Program-made: the position numbers and the translations under genes | Assembly: GCA_963753195.1 (NCBI GenBank) | Contig: CAVWBH010000009.1 | Span: forward strand, 124,001 to 188,000 | Origin: Palsa-504 sp963753195 | GTDB lineage: Bacteria; Actinomycetota; Actinomycetes; Streptosporangiales; Streptosporangiaceae | Reading direction: 5' to 3' | DNA: 64,000 nt | Shown here: in pieces, positions 27,312 through 36,840 of the stretch | How the letters are laid out: the number at the start of each line of letters is the position of its first letter | How positions within the stretch are numbered: the first letter of the stretch is position 1 | Notes under the pieces: generated by a model | The model's database searches: none | What the model saw: only the letters and a program-made list of their open reading frames with translations | What the model was told of the DNA's origin: nothing

Positions 27312-27343
27312 CCGTTCGGATTTAATATGAACATCCCGAACGG
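27312..27343. promoter_or_regulatory. Inverted repeat upstream of the DMT-type transporter
   Basis: CCGTTCGG (27312-27319) and CCGAACGG (27336-27343) are perfect 8-bp arms around a 16-base AT-rich spacer (ATTTAATATGAACATC). The core is identical to that at 7597-7634. Confidence 0.5.
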
Positions 27344-27390
27344 GCGTTACCTTGACGGCGGCCGGGCGGACGCGGGGAAGCAGGCAGGCG

Positions 27391-28320
27391 ATGTACAAGG
27401 CGATAGCGCTGGCGCTCGCCGCGAGCGCATGCACCGCCACCTCTTCGCTGTGCCAGCGGCTCGGGGTCGGCCGCGCCGGGCCGGAGGGGTTCGACCCGGG
27501 GCTGCTCTTCCGGCTGGCCCGCCACCCGGTCTGGCTGGCCGGGATCGCCAGCATGATCGCCGGGTTCGCGTTCCAGGTCACCGCGCTGCGCTTCGGGCCG
27601 CTGGCGCTGGTCCAGCCCATCCTCGCGCTGGAGCTTCCGCTGGTGTTCGGCTACCTGGCGCTGCTCGGCTCGCAGCGGGTCAGGCCGCGGGACTGGCTGG
27701 CCGCGTGCGCGATGTCCGCCGGGCTCGGCTTGTTCCTGCTGGCCGCGGCGCCGTCCGGCGGCCGCCTGCACGCTCCGGCCGGGCTGTGGTGGCTGGCCGG
27801 CCTGGCGTCGGCCAGCGCCGTGCTCGTGGCGCTGGCGGTGGCTTTCGGGCTGGGCCGCCGCGCGGCGGTACCGGCCTCCCGCCGCACGGCGGTGCTCGGG
27901 ATCGCGGCCGGCCTCGCGTGGGGGTTCGAGGCGGCGGTGATCAAGGAGTTCAGCTCGCACCTCGGCGGCGGCGCCGCCGCCGTCTTCGGGAACTGGTCCG
28001 TCTACGTCCTGATCGGTGCCGGGGCCGCCAGCCTGCTGCTCGCCTCGCACGCGCTGGCCGCGGGCCCGCTGGCCGCGTCGCAGCCCGGTTTCACCATCAT
28101 CGACCCGCTGGCGGCCAGCCTGCTGGGCGTGTTCCTGTTCGGTGAGCGCATGCAGGCCGGGATGGCCGACCTGGCCGGTGAGGCAGCCGGGCTCGCGTTG
28201 CTGGTGACCGGGGTTTCAGTGCTCAGCCACAGTCACCTGATCCACGGCGAGGACGGGCTGGCGAAGGCCGACCGGCCGGACCCGCTGCAGGCCAGCGAAT
28301 CCGCTCCGGCCCGCATGTAG
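27391..28320 (+). CDS. DMT-superfamily (EamA/NIPA-like) transporter
   Basis: A 309-residue membrane protein with nine or ten hydrophobic helices in two repeats, typical of drug/metabolite transporters. Motifs such as LRFGPLALVQPILALELPLVF and PLAASLLGVFLFGE mark the ends of the two halves. The ATG at 27391 (MYKAIALALAASACTA) puts the first helix at the N-terminus, as in this family. Substrate unknown. An inverted repeat lies 50-80 bp upstream. Confidence 0.85.
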   Translation: MYKAIALALAASACTATSSLCQRLGVGRAGPEGFDPGLLFRLARHPVWLAGIASMIAGFAFQVTALRFGPLALVQPILALELPLVFGYLALLGSQRVRPRDWLAACAMSAGLGLFLLAAAPSGGRLHAPAGLWWLAGLASASAVLVALAVAFGLGRRAAVPASRRTAVLGIAAGLAWGFEAAVIKEFSSHLGGGAAAVFGNWSVYVLIGAGAASLLLASHALAAGPLAASQPGFTIIDPLAASLLGVFLFGERMQAGMADLAGEAAGLALLVTGVSVLSHSHLIHGEDGLAKADRPDPLQASESAPARM

Positions 28321-28361
28321 CCGCTGCCGGCCACGAGCGGCAGCGCGCCGCGCGGTAGCAG

Positions 28362-28402
28362 GTAGCGCGCAGGGCAGTAGCGGTAGTGCGCAGGGCGGTA
28401 GC
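28362..28402. repeat. Two-copy 20-bp direct repeat
   Basis: GTAGCGCGCAGGGCAGTAGC and GTAGTGCGCAGGGCGGTAGC are spaced by one base in the gap between the DMT transporter and the TetR gene. No function is evident. Confidence 0.7.
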
Positions 28403-28514
28403 CAGCGGCTGACGGAGCGCGCATAATACGGAACGCGGGCGTCTTCAACGCCGACGGCGCCCGGGTTGCTGGACCGCGCTCCCCCTCGGGCCGGGCGCGG
28501 GTAGGGAGGCCGCG

Positions 28515-29174
28515 ATGAGCGCGTCGGTCGTCGCCCAGGCCCCGGGACGTCCCGGGCGGCCTAGGGACCCGCAGCTCGAGAGCCGGGTTTTCGCCGCGGC
28601 CCTGGGGCTGTACTCCGAGGCCGGCTGGTCGGGCTTCAGCTTCGACGCGATCGCGCGCCGGGCCGGCGTCGGAAAGGCTCCCATCTACCTGCGGTGGAAA
28701 TCGAAGGAAGATCTCCTGCTGGCCGCGCTGGGCGCGCAGAGCAGCGATATACGCATCCCGGACTCCGGCGATCTGCATGCCGATCTCACCGAGTACGCCA
28801 GCAGCCTGCTGAGGAGCCAGTCCGGCCCGGAGGGCTGGGCGTTCCTGCGGATCCACCTGGAGGCCACCGTCATCCCGGCGCTGCACGCGAGGGTGTCGGC
28901 TGAGGTCGTCACCCCGCACGTCGAGGGGGCCAGGGCCTTGCTCGAGCGGGCGCTGCGGCGCGGTCGCCTGCCGGAGCGGACGCCCATCGACCTGCTGCTG
29001 GACAGCCTGTACGGAGCCATCGTGACCAGGATGATCCTGTGCACGCCAGCGGAGCGGGCCGAGCTGGCCGACGATCCGGGCTGCTACGCCGGCCGCATCG
29101 TCGACTTCGTCCTCGGCGGGCTGCCCGAGCCGGTGGGCGGCCCCCGGCTTACCCGCGATCCGGCAGGCGGCTAG
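28515..29174 (+). CDS. TetR-family transcriptional regulator
   Basis: A 219-residue repressor with the TetR N-terminal helix-turn-helix at about 18-65 (AALGLYSEAGWSGFSFDAIARRAGVGKAPIYLRWKSKEDLL) and a TetR_C_16-like ligand-binding half. The last 26 bases overlap the convergent FAD/FeS oxidoreductase. Its target could be the upstream transporter or the convergent enzyme; nothing in the sequence decides this. Confidence 0.9.
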   Translation: MSASVVAQAPGRPGRPRDPQLESRVFAAALGLYSEAGWSGFSFDAIARRAGVGKAPIYLRWKSKEDLLLAALGAQSSDIRIPDSGDLHADLTEYASSLLRSQSGPEGWAFLRIHLEATVIPALHARVSAEVVTPHVEGARALLERALRRGRLPERTPIDLLLDSLYGAIVTRMILCTPAERAELADDPGCYAGRIVDFVLGGLPEPVGGPRLTRDPAGG

Positions 29175-32001
29175 CCAGGAGCTGGGCCAGGTGAAGGCCG
29201 CGGACCTGGCCGAGCTGCTCGAGCTGGGTGCGGCAGGAGAACCCGTCGGCCAGCACCACCGTATCGTCCGCGGCCTGGCGCACGGCGGGCAGCAGGGCGG
29301 TCTCGGCCACCGCCTGGGAGACGTCGTAATGGCCGCGTTCCATGCCGAAGTTCCCGGCCAGTCCGCAGCAGCCGCCGACCGCGTCGACGCGGGCGCCGGA
29401 CCTGGCCAGCAGCGCGGAGTCGGCGTGCCAGCCCATCACGGCGTGCTGATGGCAGTGCGGCTGGGCCACGGCGCGGACGCCGGCCAGATCAGGCGGTTCC
29501 CATCCCGGGGTGGCGGTCAGCAGCTCGGCGAACGTGCGGGTGGCGGCCTGCACCTGGCGGGCCCGGGGGTCTTCGGGCAGCAGTTCGGTGATGTCGCCGC
29601 GCAGCACGGCGGTGCACGAGGGCTCCAGCCCGACGATCGGGGTGCCCGTCTTCAGCGCGCCGTCCAGGGCCCGCAGGCTGCGCCGCAGCTGGCGGCGCGC
29701 GCCGTCCAGCTGGCCGGTGGAGATCCAGGTCAGCCCGCAGCACACCGGCTGGCCGGTGATTCCCACCGAGTACCCGGCGGCCTCCAGCACGCGGACCGCG
29801 GCCTGGCCGACCTCGGGCGTGAAATGGTCGGTGAACGTGTCGACCCACAGCAGGACGGGGGACCCGGCGCGCGGGGGACGGCGGGCGAACCAGTCGCGGA
29901 AGGTGCGGGCGGCGAAGCGCGGCAGCGGGCGGCGGGCGTCGACGCCGGCCAGCCGCTTGGCCGGCCCGGCCAGGGCCTCGCGGCCCAGCGCGGCGTTCGC
30001 CAGCCCGGGCGCACGGGAGGCCAGCGCGGCCCAGCGGGGCAGCCAGCCCAGCGCGTAGTGACCCGCCGGACGCAGCCGCCGCCGGTAGCGCTGGTACAGC
30101 ACCTCGGCCTTGTAGGTCGCCATGTCCACGCCGGCCGGGCAGTCCGACGAGCAGCCCTTGCACGACAGGCACAGCTCCAGCGCCTGGGTTACCTCCGGTG
30201 AGCCGAAGCCCTTGACCAAAGTGCCGTTCGCGAGCTCCTGCAGGACGCGCGCGCGGCCGCGGGTGGAGTCCTTCTCGTCCCGGGTGGCCAGGTAGGACGG
30301 GCACATGACACCACCGCTGGCGGTGGTGTCGGCCCGGCACTTGCCCACGCCGGTACAGCGGTGCACCGCGGTGGACAGGTCACCGCCGTCGTGCGGATAA
30401 GCGAAACCGAGGCCCGCGCGGATCGGGCGGGCCATCGGCACCCGCAGGTCGGCGTCGAGCGGCGCCGGATCGGCCAGCACGCCGGGATTGAGCACGTTGC
30501 CCGGGTCGAAGATGGCTTTCACCGCGGCGAAGGCGGCGAGGGCCTCGGGTGAGTACATATAACCGAGCAGCTCGCTGCGGGCCCGGCCGTCGCCGTGCTC
30601 CCCCGACATCGACCCGCCGTACCCGCCCACCAGCTGCGCCGCGGCGACGACGAAGGACCGGTATCGCCCGGGCGCGGAGGAGAAGGGGAAGTCGATGCGG
30701 ACGTGCACGCAGCCGTCGCCGAAGTGCCCGTAGGTCAGGCCGTCCAGGCCGTGCTCGCGCATCAGCGCGCCGAAGTCCCGCAGGTACGCGCCGAGGTGCT
30801 GCGGCGGGACGGCCGCATCCTCCCAGCCGGGCCAGGCCGGCACGCCCGCCGGGGTGCGGCCGCCCAGGCCGGCACCGTCCTCCCGGATGCGCCACAGGGC
30901 CGCCGCCGCGGGGCCGGTGACGACCAGCGCGTCCAGGCAGCCGGCGTCGCCGATGAGCCGGTCGGCCGCCGCCCGGGCCTCGGCCTCGGTGTCGCCGGCG
31001 GTCTCGACGAACAACCAGGCCTCACCACGCGGCAGCGCCGGGATCGCGCCCGCCCCCCGGCGGGCCCGGAAGACTTCCACCAGCCGCGCATCGAGACCCT
31101 CGAGCGCCACCGGGCGGTGCGGGAGCAGGCCGAGCACCATGTCCGCGGCGGCCGGCATGCTGGCGTAGCCGAGCACGGCCAGCGCCACCGCCTTCGGCGA
31201 GGGCACCAGCGAGACCGTCGCGCTGGTGACGATGCCGAGCGTGCCCTCAGTGCCGGTCAGGAACCGGGCCAGATCCGCGCCGTTCTCCGGCAGCAGGTGC
31301 TCCAGGGAGTAGCCGGATACCTGCCGGGGGAACCGGCCGAACTCGGTGCGGATCAGGGCCAGGTGCGCCGCGACCAGGGCGTCGAGCCCGGCGCCGATCG
31401 GGCCGGTCGCGGCCAGGCCGCCGCGCCCGGCGCGCCGCGCCGCCAACTGCTCCCCCGAGCCGGTCAGCACGTCCAGGCTCACCACGTTGTCGGCCGCACG
31501 GCCGTACCGCAGGGCCCGCGAGCCGCAGGCGTTGTTGCCGATCGAGCCGCCGATGGTGGCCCGCGCGTGGGTGGACGGATCGGGGCCGAACCGCAGCCCG
31601 TAGGAGGCCGCGGCGGCGGTGATGTCATCCAGGGTCGCGCCCGGTTCGGCGACCGCGGTGCGGGCCTGCGCGTCCACCGACAGCACGCGGTTCAGGTGCC
31701 GGGAAAAGTCCAGCACGATACCGGGGCCGACCGAGTTGCCCGCGGTGGACGTGCCGCCGCCCCGGCAGGTGAGCGGCACGCCGAACTGCGTCGCGACCTG
31801 CAGAGCGGCGGCCGCCTCGTCGGCGTGCCTGGGAAAGGCGACCACGCTCGGCAGCACGCGGTAGTTGGACGCGTCGGTGGAATACTCCGCCCGGCGGCGG
31901 GCCGAGTCGTCCACCGCGGCCAGGCCCGCGGCCCGCAGCGCGGCGGCCAGCTCACCCGGCGCTGCCGTTCCGGCCTTGCGTGCGGTCATGGTCACGGTCA
32001 C
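29149..32001 (-). CDS. FAD-binding and FeS-binding oxidoreductase, D-lactate dehydrogenase-like
   Basis: A 950-residue fusion. The N-terminal third is a FAD_binding_4 (PCMH) domain with CRGGGTSTAGNSV; the middle is a FAD-oxidase C domain; then come a [4Fe-4S] ferredoxin-like segment (CTGVGKCR, MCPSY, CLSCKGCSSDCPAG) and two CCG domains (VCCGLTWISTGQ and GGCCGLAGNFG) like those of GlpC and heterodisulfide reductase. This is the layout of Dld-II/YdiJ-type quinone- or carrier-linked D-2-hydroxyacid dehydrogenases. The likely substrate is D-lactate or 2-hydroxyglutarate. It overlaps the TetR gene by 26 bp at the 3' end. Confidence 0.9.
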   Translation of the reverse strand: MTVTMTARKAGTAAPGELAAALRAAGLAAVDDSARRRAEYSTDASNYRVLPSVVAFPRHADEAAAALQVATQFGVPLTCRGGGTSTAGNSVGPGIVLDFSRHLNRVLSVDAQARTAVAEPGATLDDITAAAASYGLRFGPDPSTHARATIGGSIGNNACGSRALRYGRAADNVVSLDVLTGSGEQLAARRAGRGGLAATGPIGAGLDALVAAHLALIRTEFGRFPRQVSGYSLEHLLPENGADLARFLTGTEGTLGIVTSATVSLVPSPKAVALAVLGYASMPAAADMVLGLLPHRPVALEGLDARLVEVFRARRGAGAIPALPRGEAWLFVETAGDTEAEARAAADRLIGDAGCLDALVVTGPAAAALWRIREDGAGLGGRTPAGVPAWPGWEDAAVPPQHLGAYLRDFGALMREHGLDGLTYGHFGDGCVHVRIDFPFSSAPGRYRSFVVAAAQLVGGYGGSMSGEHGDGRARSELLGYMYSPEALAAFAAVKAIFDPGNVLNPGVLADPAPLDADLRVPMARPIRAGLGFAYPHDGGDLSTAVHRCTGVGKCRADTTASGGVMCPSYLATRDEKDSTRGRARVLQELANGTLVKGFGSPEVTQALELCLSCKGCSSDCPAGVDMATYKAEVLYQRYRRRLRPAGHYALGWLPRWAALASRAPGLANAALGREALAGPAKRLAGVDARRPLPRFAARTFRDWFARRPPRAGSPVLLWVDTFTDHFTPEVGQAAVRVLEAAGYSVGITGQPVCCGLTWISTGQLDGARRQLRRSLRALDGALKTGTPIVGLEPSCTAVLRGDITELLPEDPRARQVQAATRTFAELLTATPGWEPPDLAGVRAVAQPHCHQHAVMGWHADSALLARSGARVDAVGGCCGLAGNFGMERGHYDVSQAVAETALLPAVRQAADDTVVLADGFSCRTQLEQLGQVRGLHLAQLLASRLPDRG

Positions 32002-32126
32002 CGATGGTATCTCCCCGCCCGCGGCGGCCGCGGGGCCCCGAGCCGGGCGCGCGTGAAGTCCGGACCTGGACGGCCGTCCGCGTTGGTCGCTAAAGTTCGC
32101 CCGTCAGGCCAGCAAAGGAGCGTTCG

Positions 32127-33173
32127 GTGGAGATTGACGTCGGGCTGGACGCGGCGGGGCTCGGGTACGACGATGAGGCGCAGGTCGCGGTGGATGCCGC
32201 GCAGCGGGGCTACGGCCGGATCTGGATCGCCAGCATCGGCGATCCGTTTGCGGCCTGCGCGCTGCGCTGGGCGCCGACGCGCGCGGTGGTGCCGGGCGGC
32301 ATCGGCACGGCGATCGGGGTGGTGCCGGTCGGCCCGCCGTCGCCGGCCAGCCTGGCGCTCAGCGCCGCCGCGCTCAGCCGCCTGACCGGGGGCCGGTTCA
32401 TCCTGGGCCTCGGGTCAGGCGAGGTACATGACGCGGGGTACCGGCGCACCTGGGGTATCGGGGAACGCTCGCCGCTCGCGCTGGTCCGGGCCTACCTGGA
32501 GACCGTGCGCGGGTTCCTGGCCGGCCAGGCCGTGACCTACCACGGCAGCGGCATCAGCTACGACGGCGCGCGGCTGCCGGGCGAGCCCGCCGGCACTCCG
32601 GTCTACCTCGGCGCGGGCGGACCGGAGATGGCCAGGCTCGGCGGCGAGCTGGCCGACGGGGTCTACCTGAGCTGGTGCACGCCCGGCAGCGTGCGCTCGA
32701 CCCGGGATCGCATGACCGAGGGTGCAGCGCGCGCGGGCCGCGATCCGGCCGGCGTACGGCTGGCGGCTTCGGTCCGGGTCTGCATCGACGATGACGAGCA
32801 GGCGGCCCGGCGGGCGCTTGTGACCGCGCTGCTCCCCTACGTGTTCGGCTGGGACGGCGCACCGCCGGCCTACAGCCGGGCGAATTTCGAACGGATGGGC
32901 TTCGGCACGGAGCTGGCTGAGCTCTACCGGATGCGCGAGAACGGTGTGGACCGGGCGGGGATCGTCGAGGCGTTCCCCGAGCGGATGCTGCGCGGGCTGG
33001 GCTATTTCGGTCCCGCGGCCGGCGCGGCCGACGCCGTCCGGCGGCAGGTCCCCGGGGCCGATATCGCGGTGGTGCGCATCGTGCCGAGCCGGGCGGGCCT
33101 GGCGCCCATCCGCGCCATCCTGGACGCCTGCCTGCCCGTACCCGCCGGCCGTCCCGCGGCCGGCCTCGGATAG
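32127..33173 (+). CDS. LLM-class (luciferase-like) F420/flavin-dependent oxidoreductase
   Basis: A 348-residue TIM-barrel protein of the bacterial luciferase-like family. Typical segments are LTGGRFILGLGSGE, TPVYLGAGGPEMARLGGELADGVYLSW and the AGRDP region. Actinobacterial members mostly use F420, but the cofactor cannot be read with certainty. Single gene, divergent from the FAD/FeS oxidoreductase and convergent with nadC. Confidence 0.85.
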   Translation: MEIDVGLDAAGLGYDDEAQVAVDAAQRGYGRIWIASIGDPFAACALRWAPTRAVVPGGIGTAIGVVPVGPPSPASLALSAAALSRLTGGRFILGLGSGEVHDAGYRRTWGIGERSPLALVRAYLETVRGFLAGQAVTYHGSGISYDGARLPGEPAGTPVYLGAGGPEMARLGGELADGVYLSWCTPGSVRSTRDRMTEGAARAGRDPAGVRLAASVRVCIDDDEQAARRALVTALLPYVFGWDGAPPAYSRANFERMGFGTELAELYRMRENGVDRAGIVEAFPERMLRGLGYFGPAAGAADAVRRQVPGADIAVVRIVPSRAGLAPIRAILDACLPVPAGRPAAGLG

Positions 33174-33200
33174 CCGGCTGGCGCTGCGCCGCTGAGGCCG

Positions 33201-34091
33201 TCAGCGGGCCAGGATGTCGAGGCCGATGTCCAGTGCGGGGCTGGAGTGGGTGAGGGCGCCGACGGCGACGAAGTTGACGCCGGTTTCCGCGACGGCCCGG
33301 GCCGTCTCCAGCCGCAGCCCGCCGCTGGCCTCCAGCTGGGTTCCGGGGTAGCGGCGGGCCATGGCGGCGGCCGCGCGCAGGTCGGCCAGGTCCATGTTGT
33401 CGAGCAGGATGAGGCCGGCCCCGGACTGGAGCGCCTCGCGGACCTGGTCCAGGGTGTCGCACTCCACCTCGAGCGGCAGCACCGGTGCGGCCGCGCGGAC
33501 GGCGGCGATCGCCGCGGCGATCCCGCCGGCTACAGCGATGTGGTTGTCCTTGATGAGCGCGGCGTCGCCGAGTCCCATCCGGTGGTTGCGGCCGCCGCCG
33601 CACCGCACGGCGTACTTCTCCAGCTGGCGCAGCCCCGGGGTGGTCTTGCGGGTGTCCCGTACGGTGCACCCGGTGCCGGACAGGGCGTCGGCCCAGGCGC
33701 CGGTGGCGGTGGCGATCCCGGAGAGGTGGGTGAGGAAGTTGAGCAGGGTCCGTTCGGCCCCGAGCAGCTCCCGCATCGGGGCGGTGATGCGGATCAGCTC
33801 GGCGCCGGCCTCGATCCGGTCACCGTCGGCGCGCAGCGGCTCGGCCGACTCCGGCGGGATCCCGGCGGCGTCCAGGACGGCGAGGGCGACCGGGACGCCG
33901 GCCAGCACGCCGGGCTGGCGGGCTACCGCGCCGGCCACGGCACGCGAACCCGGCGCGGCGGTGGCGGCCGAGGTGACATCCGGCCCGTACCGCAGGTCCT
34001 CCTCCAGCGCGCCGCGCACGGCTCGCTCGGTGTCGTCGGGGTCCAGGCCCGCGGCGAGCAACTGCTTGGCCACCATCGAATGCAGAGTCAT
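33201..34091 (-). CDS. nadC: Nicotinate-nucleotide pyrophosphorylase (carboxylating)
   Basis: A 296-residue quinolinate phosphoribosyltransferase, last step of de novo nicotinate mononucleotide synthesis. Motifs GTGCTVRDTRKTTPGLR, KYAVRCGGGRNHRMGLGDAALIKDNH and LEVECDTLDQVREAL are intact. The ATG overlaps the nadB stop as ATGA, so translation is coupled. Last gene of nadABC. Confidence 0.96.
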   Translation of the reverse strand: MTLHSMVAKQLLAAGLDPDDTERAVRGALEEDLRYGPDVTSAATAAPGSRAVAGAVARQPGVLAGVPVALAVLDAAGIPPESAEPLRADGDRIEAGAELIRITAPMRELLGAERTLLNFLTHLSGIATATGAWADALSGTGCTVRDTRKTTPGLRQLEKYAVRCGGGRNHRMGLGDAALIKDNHIAVAGGIAAAIAAVRAAAPVLPLEVECDTLDQVREALQSGAGLILLDNMDLADLRAAAAMARRYPGTQLEASGGLRLETARAVAETGVNFVAVGALTHSSPALDIGLDILAR

Positions 34092-35746
34092 TCCCGTGCC
34101 CCCACTTTCGCCCTAACGGTTCCGGTTACCCGCAGCCGGCCGTCCTCGACGTGCACGATGGTGTGGCGGGCCGAGCTGGCCGGTTCGGCCGGTTCGGCCG
34201 GGCTGGGCGGCGGCTGGTCACGCCACCGGTGAGAGCCGCGGCTTTCCGCGCGGGCCAGCGCGGCCGCCGCGACCACGATCGCGACCGAATGCAGGTTGGT
34301 CGCCTCGACGGTGGCCAGATCCGGTGTTCCGGCCCCCGAGCCGCAGCTGGCCCGCGGGGTCTCGCCCAGCGCCTGCCGGAGACCTTCCAGCTCGCCTGCG
34401 TCCCGCAGCACTCCGGCGTGCCGTGACATGGCTGCGGCCAGCGCCGGACGGACGGCCGGGTCCACCCCCGGTCCGGACGCGGGCGGTCGCAGGCGGCCGG
34501 GCGGCTCCGGCAGCATCTGCCCGAGCAGGTTCCCGGCCCGCCGTCCGAAAATCAGCGCCTCGATCAGCGAGTTGGACGCCAGGCGGTTAGCTCCGTGGAC
34601 ACCGGTCGACGCGGCTTCCCCGACGGCGTACAGGCCCCTGACCGAGGTCTGCCCGTCCAGGCCGGTCCGGATCCCGCCGCACGCATAATGCGCTCCCGGC
34701 GCGACCGGGATCGGGTCGGTGACCGGGTCGATGCCCCGCGCCCGGCACGCGGCGGTCACCGTCGGGAATTCCCGCTCCAGCACGGCACGGCCCAGCACGG
34801 TGGCGTCCAGCCACAGGTGATCGCCAGGCCCGCCCCCGCTTCCCGCCTGCTGGGCCATGACCGCCGCCACGACATCCCGGGGCGCGAGGTCACCCAGGGG
34901 GTGACGCCCGGCCATGACCGGCCGGGCCGCCGCGTCGACCAGCACCGCGCCGGCCCCGCGCAAGGCCTCGGTGATCAGCGGGCGCTGGCCGCGGGCCGCC
35001 TGCTGCCACAGCACCGTCGGGTGGAATTGGACGAATTCCACGTCTCGCAGCTGCGCCCCGGCACGGGCGGCCAGGGCCAGGCCGTCGCCGGTCAGCCCGT
35101 CCGGGTTGGTGGTGGTCGCGTAGGCCTGGCCGAAGCCGCCGGTGGCCAGGACCACCGCCCGCGCCGTCACCCGGCCGGCCCGCAGACTCCCGTCGTCATG
35201 GCAGATTCCGGCCAGCACGCCGCCGACCGAGCCATCCTCCCCGGTCAGTGCGTCCAGGGCGACGCAGTAGGTGAGGACCTGGACCCGACTGGCCGCCACG
35301 GCCTCCTGCAGCACCCGGTGCACCTCCGCACCGATCGCGTCGCCCCCGGCGGTCACGATCCGGCTGCGGCTGTGCCCGCCTTCCAGGTGCAGAGCGCTGC
35401 GCTCCAGCCGGGCCCCCAGCCCGGCCAAGCGGGCGATCTCATCCGGGGCCCGGGACACCAGCGCGGCCACGGCGGCCGGATCGCACAGGCCGGCGCCCGC
35501 ATCCAGCGTGTCCCGCTGATGCAGGGCCGGGCTGTCCCCCGGGCCGATGGCCGCGGCCAGGCCGCCCTGGGCCAGGGGCGTGGCGCCGCCGCCGAGGTCC
35601 TGCTTGGTCAGCAGGAGCACCCGGCGGCCGTGGCGGGCCGCGGCCAGGGCGGCCGTCATCCCGGCCGCTCCCGATCCCACCACCACCACGTCGGCGTCGC
35701 GTTCCCAGGCCACCTCCGACCGGGGCAGGTTGCGGAGTTCGCTCAC
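34088..35746 (-). CDS. nadB: L-aspartate oxidase
   Basis: A 552-residue flavoprotein that oxidises aspartate to iminoaspartate. It begins VSELRNLPRSEVAW with the dinucleotide motif VVVGSGAAGMTAAL; ATGGFGQAYATTTNPDGLTG, HYACGGIRTGLDGQTSV and GVHGANRLASNSLIEALIFG are conserved. The GTG at 35746 overlaps the nadA stop (GTGA). A much longer in-frame reading continues upstream antisense-free through nadA but is not conserved. Confidence 0.95.
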   Translation of the reverse strand: MSELRNLPRSEVAWERDADVVVVGSGAAGMTAALAAARHGRRVLLLTKQDLGGGATPLAQGGLAAAIGPGDSPALHQRDTLDAGAGLCDPAAVAALVSRAPDEIARLAGLGARLERSALHLEGGHSRSRIVTAGGDAIGAEVHRVLQEAVAASRVQVLTYCVALDALTGEDGSVGGVLAGICHDDGSLRAGRVTARAVVLATGGFGQAYATTTNPDGLTGDGLALAARAGAQLRDVEFVQFHPTVLWQQAARGQRPLITEALRGAGAVLVDAAARPVMAGRHPLGDLAPRDVVAAVMAQQAGSGGGPGDHLWLDATVLGRAVLEREFPTVTAACRARGIDPVTDPIPVAPGAHYACGGIRTGLDGQTSVRGLYAVGEAASTGVHGANRLASNSLIEALIFGRRAGNLLGQMLPEPPGRLRPPASGPGVDPAVRPALAAAMSRHAGVLRDAGELEGLRQALGETPRASCGSGAGTPDLATVEATNLHSVAIVVAAAALARAESRGSHRWRDQPPPSPAEPAEPASSARHTIVHVEDGRLRVTGTVRAKVGARE

Positions 35747-36819
35747 GCCGCCCTCACCTCGCCCGCGTCGGCGCGGGGCCGGCGGTAAGCGGCGCGGGCG
35801 CGCGGGCCGGCGGTAAGCGGCGTCGGGCCGGCGGTAAGCGGCGCGGGCCCGGCGGTAAGCATCGCTTCGACCGCACGGCGGGCCCGGCGGGCCACCTCGG
35901 GATCGACGGTGACCTCGGTGATGCCCTCGCGTAGGCAGCGGAGCAGGGCCGCCGGCGTGTTCATCTTCATGAACCGGCATACGGCGTCCGGGTTGACCGG
36001 CTCCCAGCTGACGGCCGGGTTGGCCCGGCGCAGCTGGTGCAGCATCCCGGTCTCGGTGGCGACCAGGACGGTTGACGCCGTGGTGGTGCGGGCGGCCGCC
36101 AGCATGCCGCCGGTGGACAGCACCCGGGTCCGGCCCGGCGGCAGGTCCCCCGTGCCCGCCTGCCACAGCGCGGCGGTCGAGCACCCGCACTCCGGGTGGA
36201 TGAACAGCTCGGCCGCGGGGTCGGCGCTGGCCTTTCGCCGCAGCTCGTCCGGGCTGATCCCGGCGTGCACGTGGCACTCGCCGAGCCAGATGTGCATATT
36301 GGCGCGGCCCGTGACGCGCTGCACGTGAGCGCCGAGGAACTGATCGGGCAGGAACAGCACCTCCCGGTCGGCCGGGACGGACGCCACGATCTGCGCCGCG
36401 TTGGCCGAGGTGCAGCACAGATCAGATTCCGCCTTGACCTCGGCGCTGGTGTTCACGTAGGCCACCACCACGGCGCCGGGATGCTCGGCCTTCCACTGGC
36501 GGACCTGGGGCGCGGTGATGCTGTCGGCCAGCGAGCAGCCGGCTTTCGGCTCCGGGATCAGCACCGTACGGTCCGGGGCGAGGATCTTGGCCGTTTCGGC
36601 CATGAAGTAGACGCCGGCGAACACGATGACGCTCGCGGTGCTGGCCGCGGCGAGCCGGGACAGGGCCAGCGAGTCGCCGACGTGGTCGGCAACGTCCTGG
36701 ATCTCCGGCGCCTGGTAGTTGTGCGCCAGGATCACGGCGTCGCGCTGGGCGGCGAGCCGCCGCACCTCCGCGGCCCAGCCCTGATCTGCCCGTACCTGTG
36801 CTGCCTCGGTCTCCATCAT
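35743..36819 (-). CDS. nadA: Quinolinate synthase
   Basis: A 358-residue [4Fe-4S] enzyme that condenses iminoaspartate with dihydroxyacetone phosphate. The three cluster cysteines lie in PKAGCSLAD, DLCCTSANA and HPECGCST; LAHNYQ and GVYFMAETAKIL are conserved. The last 40 residues are a repeat-derived tail (LTAGP three times, then R/A-rich) not found in ordinary NadA. First gene of the operon; two adjacent ATG codons at 36819 and 36816. Confidence 0.95.
   Translation of the reverse strand: MMETEAAQVRADQGWAAEVRRLAAQRDAVILAHNYQAPEIQDVADHVGDSLALSRLAAASTASVIVFAGVYFMAETAKILAPDRTVLIPEPKAGCSLADSITAPQVRQWKAEHPGAVVVAYVNTSAEVKAESDLCCTSANAAQIVASVPADREVLFLPDQFLGAHVQRVTGRANMHIWLGECHVHAGISPDELRRKASADPAAELFIHPECGCSTAALWQAGTGDLPPGRTRVLSTGGMLAAARTTTASTVLVATETGMLHQLRRANPAVSWEPVNPDAVCRFMKMNTPAALLRCLREGITEVTVDPEVARRARRAVEAMLTAGPAPLTAGPTPLTAGPRARAAYRRPRADAGEVRAA
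35776..35860. repeat. Four-copy GGGCCGGCGGTAAGC repeat in the nadA tail
   Basis: Copies at 35776-35790, 35804-35818, 35825-35839 and 35845-35860 (the last with one extra C). On the minus strand three encode LTAGP; the copy nearest the stop is read in another frame as AAYRRP. The array lies just upstream of the nadB start. Confidence 0.85.
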
Positions 36820-36840
36820 GCTGGTCCTGCTTCCTGGAGG

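Noticed and set aside
34088..36418. Extended NadB reading from 36418
   Set aside because: The upstream part is nadA in another frame; the GTG at 35746 overlapping the nadA stop fits NadB N-termini.
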